Below, piece by piece: positions 27,222 through 36,269 of a stretch of DNA of 64,000 nucleotides. How positions within the stretch are numbered: position 1 is the first letter of the stretch; each line of letters begins with the position of its first letter. Both the position numbers and the translations under genes were made by a program. The DNA comes from Klebsiella indica (lineage in GTDB: Bacteria; Pseudomonadota; Gammaproteobacteria; Enterobacterales; Enterobacteriaceae). Location: NCBI RefSeq assembly GCF_005860775.1, contig NZ_VCHQ01000031.1, positions 112,855 to 176,854 on the forward strand, written 5' to 3'. Under the pieces are notes generated by a model. It ran no database searches. It had not been told where the DNA came from and saw only the letters and a list, made by a program, of their open reading frames with translations.

Positions 27222-27692
27222 TTACTTTCGCAACAGCCGCTGCAACCGCGCCTGACGCCAGTTTTTGATCCATTCGTTAAACACAAACAAGCGTAGCCCC
27301 TTCATCGCCAGCAGTGTCCCCCAGATAATCGCCACCCAGGCAGACCACTCGCTCTCCGAATCCGTGAGCCTGTTGAGCACCGCCAACAGTGCGCAGACCA
27401 CCACTGCCACCATCAGCGAACGATAAAAATGGCTCTCTTGCTCAATACGCGCTTTAGCGTCTTCAATACGTAAATCCAGCGTCTCTTCGTGGCCAACTGG
27501 CGAATCGCCGCTAATCTCGGCAACATTTACTTCAAACACTGCGGCAAGCGCGCTGAGCGTCTCCAGCGCGGGACGATCGCCGTTCTCAATTCGCTGGATG
27601 GTCCGCACGCTGACGCCAGCTAACTCGGCAAGCTGCTCCTGTGACCAGGCGCGCTGCAGACGGAGTTGTTTAACTTGATTACTGCTGTTCAT
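27222..27692 (-). CDS. XRE-family regulator with C-terminal 2TM domain
   Basis: A 156-aa protein. Residues 5-60 are a Cro/CI-type HTH (QLRLQRAWSQEQLAELAGVS, then RTIQRIENG); about 90-135 contain two hydrophobic helices (SLMVAVVVCALLAVL and WVAIIWGTLLAMKGL) typical of the 2TM domain. It would be a membrane-anchored transcriptional regulator. No target is evident; the neighbour ydeE is on the same strand but more than 100 bp away. Confidence 0.85.
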   Translation of the reverse strand: MNSSNQVKQLRLQRAWSQEQLAELAGVSVRTIQRIENGDRPALETLSALAAVFEVNVAEISGDSPVGHEETLDLRIEDAKARIEQESHFYRSLMVAVVVCALLAVLNRLTDSESEWSAWVAIIWGTLLAMKGLRLFVFNEWIKNWRQARLQRLLRK

Positions 27693-27809
27693 TGTTTCTA
27701 TCTCCAGGGGAAAACCTGAGACGGAGTGTTATCGTCCGGGCGGATGAGCGCCACGATCGGAACCCGACAGCAGCACGACAGCAACCTGACAGCCGCACGG
27801 CGTCTGGGA

Positions 27810-29003
27810 TCAGGCGCTGGCGGCCGTCTCGTCGCGCCACGGTCGTACGTTCATTCCGCGGAAAATCATCAGCCGTGCGGCAACCATAGACAGCATTAAT
27901 ATCACAAACAGCGACCAGTGCGGTAGATGGGTCAAAATAGCGCCGGTCAGCGTCGGGTTAAACGCCGCGCCAAGCCAGCCCAGCGACTGGGCGGAAAAGT
28001 AGCTGGCTTTCATTCCCGCCGGGGCGATGTTATCGATTAGCATATATTCACCGGGTGCGTAGATAACTTCCCCTAAGGTAAAAATTGCGGCGGAGATGCC
28101 CCACAACAGCAGGTTATTGTTGGAGATCATAAAACCGCTCAGTCCGAGAACAAAACAGACCGTACCCAACGTCATCAGCCGACAAATATTGTGGGGAGAG
28201 AGACGACGACCGACGCTGTACTGTAACCCCACCACAACCGCGGCGTTAACCGGCAGCACCACGGCGACCACTTTTTCGGCAAAATCGCTATCGGCAACGA
28301 CCAGCAAATACTGGGAAATACAGGAAGCGAAAGCGCCGCCGACAAACGACGCCAGCAGAGCGGAGAGGGTAAACCACAGTAAGGCTCGGTCATGCAGAAG
28401 CACCGAAGGCGACCAGTGGGCGCCATTATCCTGCGTCACCACGGCCTTTGCGCGTCGTACAAATAGCTGAATAAACACCAGCGGCAGCGCCGCGCAGCCG
28501 GCCGCCAGCCAGAAAGGCAGGTTAATGCTGCGCATCACTAACAGGGTGCCGATCGGCGGACCGATCGTCCAGCCGATATTGATAAAGGTATAGTTAAGAG
28601 AGAAAATTCGCGCTTTTTTTTCCGGCGACAAGACATCCGCGAACCAGGCTTTTAGCACCGTAGCGAACACAGAGTAGGCACAGTTAATCAACGCGAAGAA
28701 AAATACCACCAGCGCGACGCTGTCGACCAGTGGGATGGCGATAAAACCGCCAATAAACGCCAGCACGGCGAGGGTCATATAGCGCTTTTTGTCGAACTTA
28801 TCGGCCAGAATGCCAAAACCCATACTGAATAGTACGCCGACGATCAGGGCGACTGACAGCGCATTACCGATCTTATCCACTTCCAGTTGGTACTGACGGG
28901 TGAGGTAGATAGTCATAAACGGTAATGTTGCGCCACGACCAATAGTTAACAGCAACGACGAAGCCAGTAGCGCTGCGGTTGAGCGCCTGAGTGTCAGTAT
29001 CAT
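27810..29003 (-). CDS. ydeE: MFS transporter YdeE (dipeptide exporter family)
   Basis: A 397-aa, 12-segment major facilitator protein very similar to E. coli YdeE (395 aa), with the MFS loop FGILADKFDKKRY after TM2. YdeE has been linked to export of dipeptides and arabinose. It is divergent from eamA as in E. coli. Confidence 0.94.
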   Translation of the reverse strand: MILTLRRSTAALLASSLLLTIGRGATLPFMTIYLTRQYQLEVDKIGNALSVALIVGVLFSMGFGILADKFDKKRYMTLAVLAFIGGFIAIPLVDSVALVVFFFALINCAYSVFATVLKAWFADVLSPEKKARIFSLNYTFINIGWTIGPPIGTLLVMRSINLPFWLAAGCAALPLVFIQLFVRRAKAVVTQDNGAHWSPSVLLHDRALLWFTLSALLASFVGGAFASCISQYLLVVADSDFAEKVVAVVLPVNAAVVVGLQYSVGRRLSPHNICRLMTLGTVCFVLGLSGFMISNNNLLLWGISAAIFTLGEVIYAPGEYMLIDNIAPAGMKASYFSAQSLGWLGAAFNPTLTGAILTHLPHWSLFVILMLSMVAARLMIFRGMNVRPWRDETAASA

Positions 29004-29195
29004 TTTCCCTTGCCTGATATGATGTTATTTTTGTAATACAGATCACAAATAGCATGGTGGTCTGGACTTGTATAGTGCCGGACAGCATTGATATGGGCAC
29101 AAATGCCCTACCTGAAATAATGATCTATGCGTCAGGCGAATTATTCGCTACTTTGATTTTGTTCACAAAAATTCCAATAACAACTGAGGCAGGGT

Positions 29196-30095
29196 ATGAC
29201 GCGTAAAGACGGGCTGTTGGCATTACTGGTTGTGGTGGTATGGGGGCTGAATTTTGTGGTGATTAAGCTGGGTCTGCATAATATGCCGCCGCTGATGCTT
29301 GCCGGGCTGCGTTTTTTGCTGGTGGCCTTTCCGGCGTTACTGTTTGTTGCCAGACCAAAAATTCCGTTGCGCCTGTTGCTGGGCTATGGTCTGACGATAA
29401 GCTTCGGCCAGTTTGCGTTTCTGTTTTGCGCGATTAGCCTGGGCATGCCTGCCGGGCTGGCATCGCTGGTGTTGCAGGCTCAGGCCTTCTTCACCATTAT
29501 TCTTGGGGCGTTTGTCTTCGGCGAGCGTCTGCAGGGTAAACAACTGGCGGGGATCGCACTGGCGATTTTTGGCGTGCTGGTGCTGGTGGAAGCCAGCCTC
29601 GGCGGCCAGCATGTGCCGCTGGTGGGCTTTATGCTGACCCTGGCGGCGGCGCTAAGCTGGGCCTGCGGTAATATTTTTAACAAGAAAATCATGTCGCATG
29701 CGAGCAGGCCGCCGGTGATGTCGCTGGTGGTGTGGAGCGCGCTGATCCCGGTGCTGCCGTTTATGCTGGCGTCGTGGCTCCTTGATGGCTGGCAGGTGAT
29801 GGTGACCAGTTTACGCCATATCGATCTGTTGACGATCCTGTCGTTGCTCTATCTGGCGTTTATCGCCACCCTCGTCGGCTACGGAATCTGGGGGGCGCTG
29901 CTTGGCCGCTATGAGACATGGCGAATTGCGCCGCTGTCGCTGTTGGTCCCGGTTGTCGGGATGGCCAGCGCCGCGTTACTGCTCGGCGAGACGCTAAACG
30001 GCGTGCAACTGCTGGGCGCGGTGCTGATCATGGCCGGACTGTATATTAACGTGTTTGGTCTGCGGATCGTGCGTCCGGGACTGGCACGGGGATAA
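29196..30095 (+). CDS. eamA: Cysteine / O-acetylserine exporter EamA
   Basis: A 299-aa protein with ten membrane segments in two EamA repeats, the same length as E. coli EamA (YdeD). It exports O-acetylserine and cysteine-pathway metabolites. Order eamA-marBAR matches E. coli apart from the pseudogene between them. Confidence 0.94.
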   Translation: MTRKDGLLALLVVVVWGLNFVVIKLGLHNMPPLMLAGLRFLLVAFPALLFVARPKIPLRLLLGYGLTISFGQFAFLFCAISLGMPAGLASLVLQAQAFFTIILGAFVFGERLQGKQLAGIALAIFGVLVLVEASLGGQHVPLVGFMLTLAAALSWACGNIFNKKIMSHASRPPVMSLVVWSALIPVLPFMLASWLLDGWQVMVTSLRHIDLLTILSLLYLAFIATLVGYGIWGALLGRYETWRIAPLSLLVPVVGMASAALLLGETLNGVQLLGAVLIMAGLYINVFGLRIVRPGLARG

Positions 30096-30134
30096 AACGT
30101 CTATCCCATTTTACCGCGCAATGCGAACGATTGA

Positions 30135-30162
30135 GGCGACTGGATCCTGTGATTCAGTCGCC
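30135..30162 (+). terminator. Hairpin after eamA
   Basis: GGCGACTG (30135-30142) pairs with CAGTCGCC (30155-30162), 40 bp after the eamA stop, followed by GATTAAAAG rather than a T-run. Probable 3'-end structure. Confidence 0.5.
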
Positions 30163-30251
30163 GATTAAAAGATGGCTGGCGTCGACAGTACCAATACAAG
30201 TACTGAATGGGTATTGTTCATTTCTTTTGTGCTTTCATCGGGCTGCAACAG

Positions 30252-30882
30252 CTAGCAGAGATCTCTCCGGGAAGCATCGTATCGCTGATATTCAGCCTTA
30301 CATATAAATGAACAAGTCAGCATAAATACTGTCAGCATAACCAGAATAACCAGTGTTGTTGTGGAACCGGCGAGAACAAGTAAATAGCCAGCCAGCAGAC
30401 TGCCCAGACCCGCGCTAAGCTTAACAAATGTTCCGCTGATTGCTGATATTCTGGCGGCAAGCGCAACCGGCATTTCCTGAATGGTGAAAACGTTATAGCC
30501 CACATTCCACAGGCCGCCGAGTACAGCCTTGAAGACAAAAAGTGAGAATACCCAGAATGGGCTGGCTGAGATAATAAAACCAACGAATACGATGACCCGT
30601 AGGATATTTATGACAAGCACCAGCGTTCTGAAAGTCAGCATATTCATTATCTTTCCTTTCGATAAACGCCGAGGAGACGATTTTGATGAAAATGACCGGG
30701 CAGTAAAATGCAAAAACGCACCAGCTTATCTGTACGGGATTGAGGCCGAGACTTAATGCCAGTAACGGTAAGGCGATATGGTAAATTTCGATGCCGAGGA
30801 GAGAAAAAGCAGAACTCACTACAAAAATATTAAAGTTTCGCTTTATTGCAAATTCGTCCATAAAAGCGTTTTCCTTTTTCAC
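30252..30882 (-). pseudogene. MFS transporter remnant, frameshifted N-terminal half
   Basis: Two overlapping frames together spell the first half of a 12-TM major facilitator. The first (30882 to about 30640) gives TM1-TM2 (FVVSSAFSLLGIEIYHIALPLLAL .. FAFYCPVIFIKIVSSAFIERKDNE); a one-base frameshift near 30640-30655 moves the continuation (NMLTFRTLVLVINILRVIVF.. TM3-TM6) into the frame ending at 30252. The C-terminal half is missing. AT-rich compared with eamA, suggesting acquired DNA that is decaying. Confidence 0.75.
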
Positions 30883-31141
30883 TGGTCAACAAAGAGCAGC
30901 GACGCCTGCCCCCTCAGCCCTTCATCATCGACAGAATAAAATGACTCGCCACATGCTGGTTTACCGTCAAATATCGCCTGTGTAACCTGGTGACTATATT
31001 AAGCCATGTGCTATCCGGACTGAAATTATGTCGTGGATGTTGTGACTAACGTTGCGGAATGAGTCCGTTATGCGAAGACGCGACGTTGACAGGAAAGCGG
31101 GGGAATGCGTGTGCGGAACACTGCGGTAATCTGCGATGAGC

Positions 31142-31164
31142 AAAAAAAGCCCCGGGGGCGGGGC
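31142..31164 (-). terminator. Terminator of the marRAB operon
   Basis: On the minus strand GCCCCGCC..CCGGGGC is followed by seven Ts, 11 bases after the marB stop. A clear Rho-independent terminator. The 260 bases between it and the MFS remnant hold no gene I can support. Confidence 0.88.
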
Positions 31165-31174
31165 GAAAGGGATT

Positions 31175-31393
31175 TTAGTGGCTTTGTTGGTTGTAATACG
31201 CGACGCCCAGTTCATCTGATTTATCACTGCCTGAGGCCATGTGATTAAAATCAAACGGCGAATGATGTTCTTCCGATGGCATCATCATCGCATCGCGTTT
31301 GGTGTGATGAACCGGCGTGGTGGTTTGCTCCGCATACCCCTCGCCGGAGACCAGCGCCACGAGCAGCGTGGCGACGGCAACGAACAGTTTCAT
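31175..31393 (-). CDS. marB: MarB, periplasmic small protein of the mar operon
   Basis: A 72-aa protein with a signal peptide (..GEGYA|EQTTTP) and the conserved C-terminal FDFNHMASGSDKSDELGVAY, matching E. coli MarB. MarB dampens marRAB expression by an unclear route. Last gene of marRAB. Confidence 0.93.
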   Translation of the reverse strand: MKLFVAVATLLVALVSGEGYAEQTTTPVHHTKRDAMMMPSEEHHSPFDFNHMASGSDKSDELGVAYYNQQSH

Positions 31394-31421
31394 GAGTTCC
31401 TCAATACGTTTTTCCCGGCGA

Positions 31422-31805
31422 TTAACAGCAGTTATTCAGTGGGTGCAGATAGCGCGACTCGCCCGGCACGTCGGTAACGCGATACTGATGCGGCGGGACA
31501 TCGAAATAGTTTTTGAACGTTCGGGTTAACGTTTGTTGTGATTCAAAACCATAGCGCTCCGCCAGATATAAAATCGGCTCATCGCTTTGCTTGAGCTTTT
31601 GCGCAATCTCGGTCAGTTTGCGGCTGCGGATATACTGCCCCAGCGAGTGGCCGGTTTCTTTCTTAAACATTCTTTGCAGGTGCCATTTGGAGTAACCCGA
31701 ACGCTCTGAAACTTTTTCCAGCGACAGGGGGGATTCCAGGTTATCCTCGATCCACGACAAAATACTTTGGATAGTGATGGCGTCGTTATTGCGTCTGGAC
31801 ATCAT
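31422..31805 (-). CDS. marA: Multiple antibiotic resistance activator MarA
   Basis: A 127-aa stand-alone AraC/XylS protein with two HTH motifs ([21 protein letters not shown] and [20 protein letters not shown]). It activates acrAB, micF and other stress genes through marboxes, including its own promoter. Start may be the first or second Met. It lies 15 bp after marR. Confidence 0.97.
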   Translation of the reverse strand: MMSRRNNDAITIQSILSWIEDNLESPLSLEKVSERSGYSKWHLQRMFKKETGHSLGQYIRSRKLTEIAQKLKQSDEPILYLAERYGFESQQTLTRTFKNYFDVPPHQYRVTDVPGESRYLHPLNNCC

Positions 31806-31820
31806 CTTACCTCTTCTTTA

Positions 31821-32255
31821 TTACGGCAGGATTTTTTTAAGCAAATACTCAAGGGTGACCACTTCATCCGCCGACAGATGTTTTGTGAGTTCCTGGTGCA
31901 ATTTCTGACCAACAGTCTGATGACACTGCTCACAAAGGGCCGCGCCGTCAGGTGTTAACTGTACCAGTACACCGCGTTTGTCAGTGGGGTTGGGTAACCG
32001 TGCGATCCAGCCTTTACAGGCCAGACGATCGAGCATGCGCGTCATTGCGCCGGGGTCAACAGAAAGCACGGTTTTCAGCGCAACGGGGGTAATGCATACT
32101 TCACAACGAATGGAGCAGAGCACCCGAAACTGGGTGGCAGTAATATCCATCGGGGAGAGGTAGTCGTTGAGCAGGCGATCTTTTTTCTGATTAACCATCT
32201 GAATCAAGTGACCAAGGGGGATCATGTCGTTAAACAGGTCTCTCGAACTTTTCAT
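31821..32255 (-). CDS. marR: MarR repressor
   Basis: A 144-aa winged-helix repressor with Cys80 (MLDRLACKGW), the copper/oxidant-sensing cysteine of E. coli MarR, and Cys47, Cys51 and Cys54 also present. It represses marRAB by binding the two operators just upstream and is released by phenolics such as salicylate. Confidence 0.96.
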   Translation of the reverse strand: MKSSRDLFNDMIPLGHLIQMVNQKKDRLLNDYLSPMDITATQFRVLCSIRCEVCITPVALKTVLSVDPGAMTRMLDRLACKGWIARLPNPTDKRGVLVQLTPDGAALCEQCHQTVGQKLHQELTKHLSADEVVTLEYLLKKILP

Positions 32256-32256
32256 G

Positions 32257-32377
32257 ATGGTTGCCCAGGCAATGATTTAGTTGCGATGGATATTATTGCT
32301 CATGCAAATATAAGTCAACTTAATGAATTGGCGGATGCCACAATTTGCTAAAACGAATAGTTGTGATGTAGGTCACT
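32257..32377 (-). promoter_or_regulatory. marRAB promoter and operators
   Basis: Read on the minus strand: a CRP-like TGTGATGTAGGTCACT on the plus strand at 32362-32377; a marbox (TTTAGCAAATTGTGGCAT, about 32335-32354); -35 TTGACT (32318-32313), a 17-bp spacer and -10 TAATAT (32295-32290); MarR site I across the spacer/-10; and MarR site II TTGCCTGGGCAA at about 32261-32272, just before the marR start. The arrangement is the one known from E. coli marO. Confidence 0.88.
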
Positions 32378-32486
32378 CTACTTCGCGCTGTTGGCGGTGG
32401 ATTTTTCTGAATCAAGGTGCTTATCCGCACCTGGAAACACAAGACATACTTTTTATAACGTAATGTTTACAGGGTGTTAATTCACT

Positions 32487-33155
32487 ATGATGGATCTCTT
32501 AAAAGCGATAGGCCTGGGCCTGGTGGTGATTTTACCGCTGGCAAACCCGCTCACTACCGTAGCGCTGTTCCTCGGCCTCGCGGGGAATATGAACAATGCC
32601 GAGCGTCATCGTCAGTCGCTGATGGCCTCAGTGTATGTGTTCGCCATCCTGATGGTTGCATGGTATGCCGGGCAACTGGTGATGAATACGTTCGGCATAT
32701 CGATTCCCGGGCTGCGTATTGCCGGGGGACTGATCGTCGCGTTTATTGGTTTTCACATGCTGTTTCCGCAGCAGAAAGCGCATCATTCGATGGAAGCGAA
32801 GCTGAAATCCGAAGAGCTGCAGGATGAACCGACAGCCAATATCGCCTTCGTCCCACTGGCGATGCCAAGTACGGCAGGGCCGGGAACAATCGCGATGATC
32901 ATCAGTACCGCGTCAACGGTAAAGCACAGCGCTGAATTCCCTGAGTGGGTGTTTCTGGTGGCGCCGCCGGTGACTTTCGCATTAATCGGCATCATTCTGT
33001 GGGCCTGTTTGCGTAGTTCCGGGGCGATTATGCGCCTGGTCGGCAAGGGGGGAATAGAAGCAATTTCCCGCCTGATGGGCTTCCTGTTGGTGTGTATGGG
33101 GGTGCAGTTCATTATTAACGGCGTGCTGGAGATCATTACCAAGTATCACGCCTGA
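32487..33155 (+). CDS. marC: MarC family membrane protein
   Basis: A 222-aa protein with six membrane segments, collinear with E. coli MarC (221 aa), for example [21 protein letters not shown]. Despite its name it is not needed for antibiotic resistance; its substrate is unknown. Divergent from marRAB. Its 3' terminator is split by the insertion at 33194. Confidence 0.95.
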   Translation: MMDLLKAIGLGLVVILPLANPLTTVALFLGLAGNMNNAERHRQSLMASVYVFAILMVAWYAGQLVMNTFGISIPGLRIAGGLIVAFIGFHMLFPQQKAHHSMEAKLKSEELQDEPTANIAFVPLAMPSTAGPGTIAMIISTASTVKHSAEFPEWVFLVAPPVTFALIGIILWACLRSSGAIMRLVGKGGIEAISRLMGFLLVCMGVQFIINGVLEIITKYHA

Positions 33156-33173
33156 TGGTGCAGGCATCGGGAT

Positions 33174-33193
33174 AAAAAAGCCTGCCGATCGGC
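33174..33193. terminator. Left half of a split bidirectional terminator (marC/sotB)
   Basis: Positions 33174-33193 and 33778-33797 are the two parts of what would have been a perfect 30-bp palindrome (A6-GCCTGCCGA / TCGGCAGGC-T6). The central 10-mer GCCGATCGGC is now duplicated on both sides of the inserted element, so neither gene has the complete hairpin plus T-run next to it. Confidence 0.85.
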
Positions 33194-33777
33194 AAATGCT
33201 TGTCAGTTAAGGGCTGTCAGTTGCATTTATGGCTGGCTGAGCGGTTCTGTCAATCGGTGGTTATGGCGAACATGGCGCGTTTTTCGTTTTCGCCCATTCA
33301 GATTCCGTGGTCAGTTCCGTTCACGATAAACTCGCGGATATTCGTTATATCCACAGCGTGTGAACGGGCAGGGGGACGTTTCGCCCGTCCCCCTGCACCC
33401 CCGGCATGGCGCTGAAAACCTGCCGCTGCGCGGTCCGCTCCACTCCGGCTTCATCTGGCGGACCGGGCGGGACTCGACGTCCCTGTCTCGACCCGCCCTC
33501 TGGCCGCCGTCCTGGCGGCCAGTCCTGGATGCGCGCCTGCGTTCCCGCCAGGTTTCCTTGATGCGCCCAACCCCCATGCGGTGAGTCCGTTATTCGTCAG
33601 GGGCTTTTCAGAGGCTGAAAGTCATAAAAAAAGTTATATCCTTTATATTTCAGCCCGTATCAGCTCAGTTAGTGAATCAACCGAATCAGATTTTCGTTTA
33701 AACCACCGATAATGCGATTGCCAGAGGCAAATAAAACAAAAGACAACACCGATGATTTGCTTAAGTGAACGGCATTG
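33194..33777. mobile_element. Non-autonomous IS4-like (MITE-type) insertion, copy 1
   Basis: About 584 bp flanked by direct repeats of GCCGATCGGC(A) (33184-33194 and 33778-33788). The ends AATGCTTGTCAGTTAAG and, inverted, AATGCCGTTCACTTAAG match at 13 of 17 positions and resemble the IS4 terminal repeat as I recall it. There is no transposase frame; the internal open frames are short and follow GC-rich hairpins. Bases 33333-33674 are identical to 63659-64000. The right 77 bp, inverted, match the left end of copy 2 at 73 of 77 positions, implying long terminal inverted repeats, with the left end of copy 1 diverged. Confidence 0.82.
33368..33522 (+). ncRNA. Hairpin-dense core of the repeat element (candidate structured RNA or DNA)
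   Basis: Four consecutive inverted repeats: GCAGGGGGACG/CGTCCCCCTGC (33368-33396), CGGTCCGC/GCGGACCG (33431-33465), GGGCGGG/CCCGCCC (33465-33498) and CTGGCCGCC/GGCGGCCAG (33500-33522, 5-base loop). All are identical in the second copy. Whether it is transcribed is unknown; the type given here is a hypothesis. Confidence 0.35.
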
Positions 33778-33808
33778 GCCGATCGGCAGGCTTTTTTCAT
33801 CACCGAAG

Positions 33809-35008
33809 TCAGGAGTGGTGTGGTTGCTGGTCTTCCAGTGAGGTTGGCCAGCGGCGGAAAATCATTACCGCCCACACCAGCGCGATCAGAGCCGGGATTG
33901 CGCCAACATAACCAATAGAAGCCATCGACAACTGGGTACTGACCTGACTGCCCACCAGCGCGCCCGCGCCGATACCGATATTAAAGATCCCCGAGAACAG
34001 CGACATCGCCACATCGGTGGCATCCGGCGCTAAGGCCAGCACTTTCACCTGCATTCCGAGACCAATGATCATAATGGCCATCCCCCAAAAGACGCTGAGC
34101 AGCATCAGATGGTTGGCGTTGTGCGATGCGGGCAGCAGCAGCAGCAGGCAGGCCAGCAGCAGGCCAATCGCGGCGTTAATCAAGCCGGAAGCATGGCGGT
34201 TGCCGAGTTTACCAAACAGGATGCTACCGACAATGCCAGCGCCACCCAGAGTCAGCAACAGCACGGTGGCGAAATTATTGCTCAAACCGGCGACAGTTTG
34301 CACGAATGGCTCAATATAGCTGTAGGCGGTATAGTGCGCCGTGACCACAATGACCGTCAGCAAATAGATACTGAGCAACGCCGGACGGCGGAAAAGGACT
34401 GGCAGGCTTTTCAGTGACCCCGAGTGTTCGCTCGGTAGTGTTGGCAGCAGCCTGATCAAACACGCCAGCGTGACCATCGCACCCAGACCAATGACCAGGA
34501 AGGTTGTGCGCCAGCCAAAATATTGTCCAACAATGCGGCCAATTGGAATGCCGAAGACCATTGCCAGAGCGGTACCGGTGGCAATCAGGCTCAACGCCTG
34601 GGCGCGTTTGCCGTAGGGCGCCATGCGAATAGCCAGCGCAGAGGTGATTGACCAGAACACCGCATGAGCGAAAGCGATACCAATCCGGCTAACGATCAGG
34701 ACGTTAAAGTTCCACGCCAGGAATGACAATATGTGGCTGGCAATAAACAAGACAAACAGTATCACCAGCAGTCGGCGTCGTTCCATCTTGCTGGTTAACA
34801 GCATAAAGGGCAGAGACATCAGGGCGACGACCCAGGCGTAGATGGTGAGCATAATCCCGACCTGCGCGGTTTCCATACCAAAGCTGTCGGCAATATCTGA
34901 CAGCAGGCCGACTGGCGCAAATTCGGTGGTATTAAAGATAAACGCCGCTATCGCAAGCGTGACTACGCGAAGCCACGCAACTTTGCGTGAAACCGTCTTT
35001 GTCATCAT
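33809..35008 (-). CDS. sotB: MFS sugar efflux transporter SotB
   Basis: A 12-TM major facilitator of about 399 aa, collinear with E. coli SotB/YdeA (396 aa), an exporter of arabinose and other sugars. [16 protein letters not shown] and [22 protein letters not shown] are conserved family stretches. The start is ambiguous: ATG 35008 is used, ATG 35005 and GTG 35026 are in frame, and none has a strong ribosome site. Convergent with marC. Confidence 0.94.
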   Translation of the reverse strand: MMTKTVSRKVAWLRVVTLAIAAFIFNTTEFAPVGLLSDIADSFGMETAQVGIMLTIYAWVVALMSLPFMLLTSKMERRRLLVILFVLFIASHILSFLAWNFNVLIVSRIGIAFAHAVFWSITSALAIRMAPYGKRAQALSLIATGTALAMVFGIPIGRIVGQYFGWRTTFLVIGLGAMVTLACLIRLLPTLPSEHSGSLKSLPVLFRRPALLSIYLLTVIVVTAHYTAYSYIEPFVQTVAGLSNNFATVLLLTLGGAGIVGSILFGKLGNRHASGLINAAIGLLLACLLLLLPASHNANHLMLLSVFWGMAIMIIGLGMQVKVLALAPDATDVAMSLFSGIFNIGIGAGALVGSQVSTQLSMASIGYVGAIPALIALVWAVMIFRRWPTSLEDQQPHHS

Positions 35009-35213
35009 AAATTCAGGAGTGGTCACGAAGAGGAAAGATGAGCCACGATCTTAAAACGATTGCTGATAAAAATACAATCATTTCGTGATCTATATCTCAT
35101 TTTTGCTTTGGCTTGATGACGGTGGCTAACAGATTAATTTTTCTATAGAACGTGTGCATTTTACGTGTTTATGTCATGTTATCGATAAGCAAAAAAAATG
35201 AAAGGGCAGAATC

Positions 35214-36005
35214 ATGCAGGAAATTAATTTTTATCTGGTTGACGCATTCAGCAATGTTAACTTTGGCGGTAATGCCGCAGCGGTTTGCCCACTCACTGAA
35301 TGGCTACCGGATGCAACGCTGCTAAAAATGGCGCAGCAGCATAATCAGTCGGAAACCGCGTTTTTCGTCCGTACGGATGAAGGATATGAGCTGCGCTGGT
35401 TTACGACCCAGTATGAGATAAATCTCTGCGGCCATGCGACGCTTGCTGCCTCGCACGTGATTTTTGAATATCTTAATCACCCGTCATCGACGATTGTGTT
35501 CAGTACTCGTTTTGTTGGCGAGCTGCGCGTAACGCGCACTGGTGACTGGCTGACGCTGGATTTTCCGGCCTGGGCCTCAACGGTTGTCGAGCAGCCGCCT
35601 GCGGATCTGTTGACCGGTCTGGGGCTGAATGAGGCACAGGAGGTTCGCGTAGCACGCGATTACCTGGTGATTTTAGGCGATCGCCAGCAGGTGGAAGCCG
35701 TGCGCCCGGATATGCAGCGGCTTCAGCATCTGGGTAAAATGGTCTGTATTAGCGCAGCCGATGCTGAATATGATTTCGTTAGCCGCTTCTTCTGCCCGGG
35801 TGAGTCGGTCGCTGAAGATCCGGTAACCGGCTCAACGCACAGTATGCTAATTCCGTACTGGGGTGAAAAACTCGGCAAAACGGAAATGCTGGCCCGTCAG
35901 GTTTCGGCCCGCGGCGGCGATCTGCGTTGCCAGTGGCGCGGCGAACGGGTCTTAATCGGCGGGCAGGCGACGACCTATTTAATCGGCAAGATTACGCTGC
36001 GTTAA
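35214..36005 (+). CDS. PhzF-family isomerase/epimerase-like protein
   Basis: A 263-aa PhzF-fold protein with two diaminopimelate-epimerase-like halves. QSETAFF carries the family's catalytic glutamate, LCGHATLAASH and EDPVTGSTHSMLIPYW are the conserved motifs of each half. Members isomerise varied small molecules; no substrate can be assigned. AAGGGCAG precedes ATG 35214. Confidence 0.9.
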   Translation: MQEINFYLVDAFSNVNFGGNAAAVCPLTEWLPDATLLKMAQQHNQSETAFFVRTDEGYELRWFTTQYEINLCGHATLAASHVIFEYLNHPSSTIVFSTRFVGELRVTRTGDWLTLDFPAWASTVVEQPPADLLTGLGLNEAQEVRVARDYLVILGDRQQVEAVRPDMQRLQHLGKMVCISAADAEYDFVSRFFCPGESVAEDPVTGSTHSMLIPYWGEKLGKTEMLARQVSARGGDLRCQWRGERVLIGGQATTYLIGKITLR

Positions 36006-36016
36006 GGAGAGAGGCG

Positions 36017-36214
36017 GTGTGGGAAGATCCGGTGACCGGTTCGGCGCATACCATGCTGATTCCATACCGGGGCGCGAAGCTGGATAAAAGCCAGATGCTG
36101 GCGCGTCAACTTTCCGCGCGAGGCGGCGATATTCGCTGTACGCTAAAAGGGGAAAGGGTCTTAATGAGTGGGCAAGCTGTAACGTATTTGCAGGGCGAAA
36201 TTTTCATTCAGTGA
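36017..36214 (+). pseudogene. Truncated second copy of a PhzF-family gene
   Basis: Sixty-five codons (from GTG 36017, after AAGGAGA) reading VWEDPVTGSAHTMLIPYRG.. are homologous to the last quarter of the gene just upstream (EDPVTGSTHSMLIPYWG..) but clearly diverged, so this is the tail of an ancient tandem duplicate whose 5' part was deleted. It could be translated as a short protein but lacks the N-terminal catalytic half. Confidence 0.75.
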
Positions 36215-36269
36215 TCCATTTTTCTGCTGAGATATCAGCGCCCGGTTTGCCCGGACGCTGATATGCGCC

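Noticed and set aside
33311..33584. Arg/Pro-rich open frames of 74-88 codons within the repeat element, on both strands, repeated at 63577-63910
   Set aside because: They coincide with the palindromic GC hairpins, exist on both strands at once and have no recognisable fold; the identity between copies is explained at DNA level.
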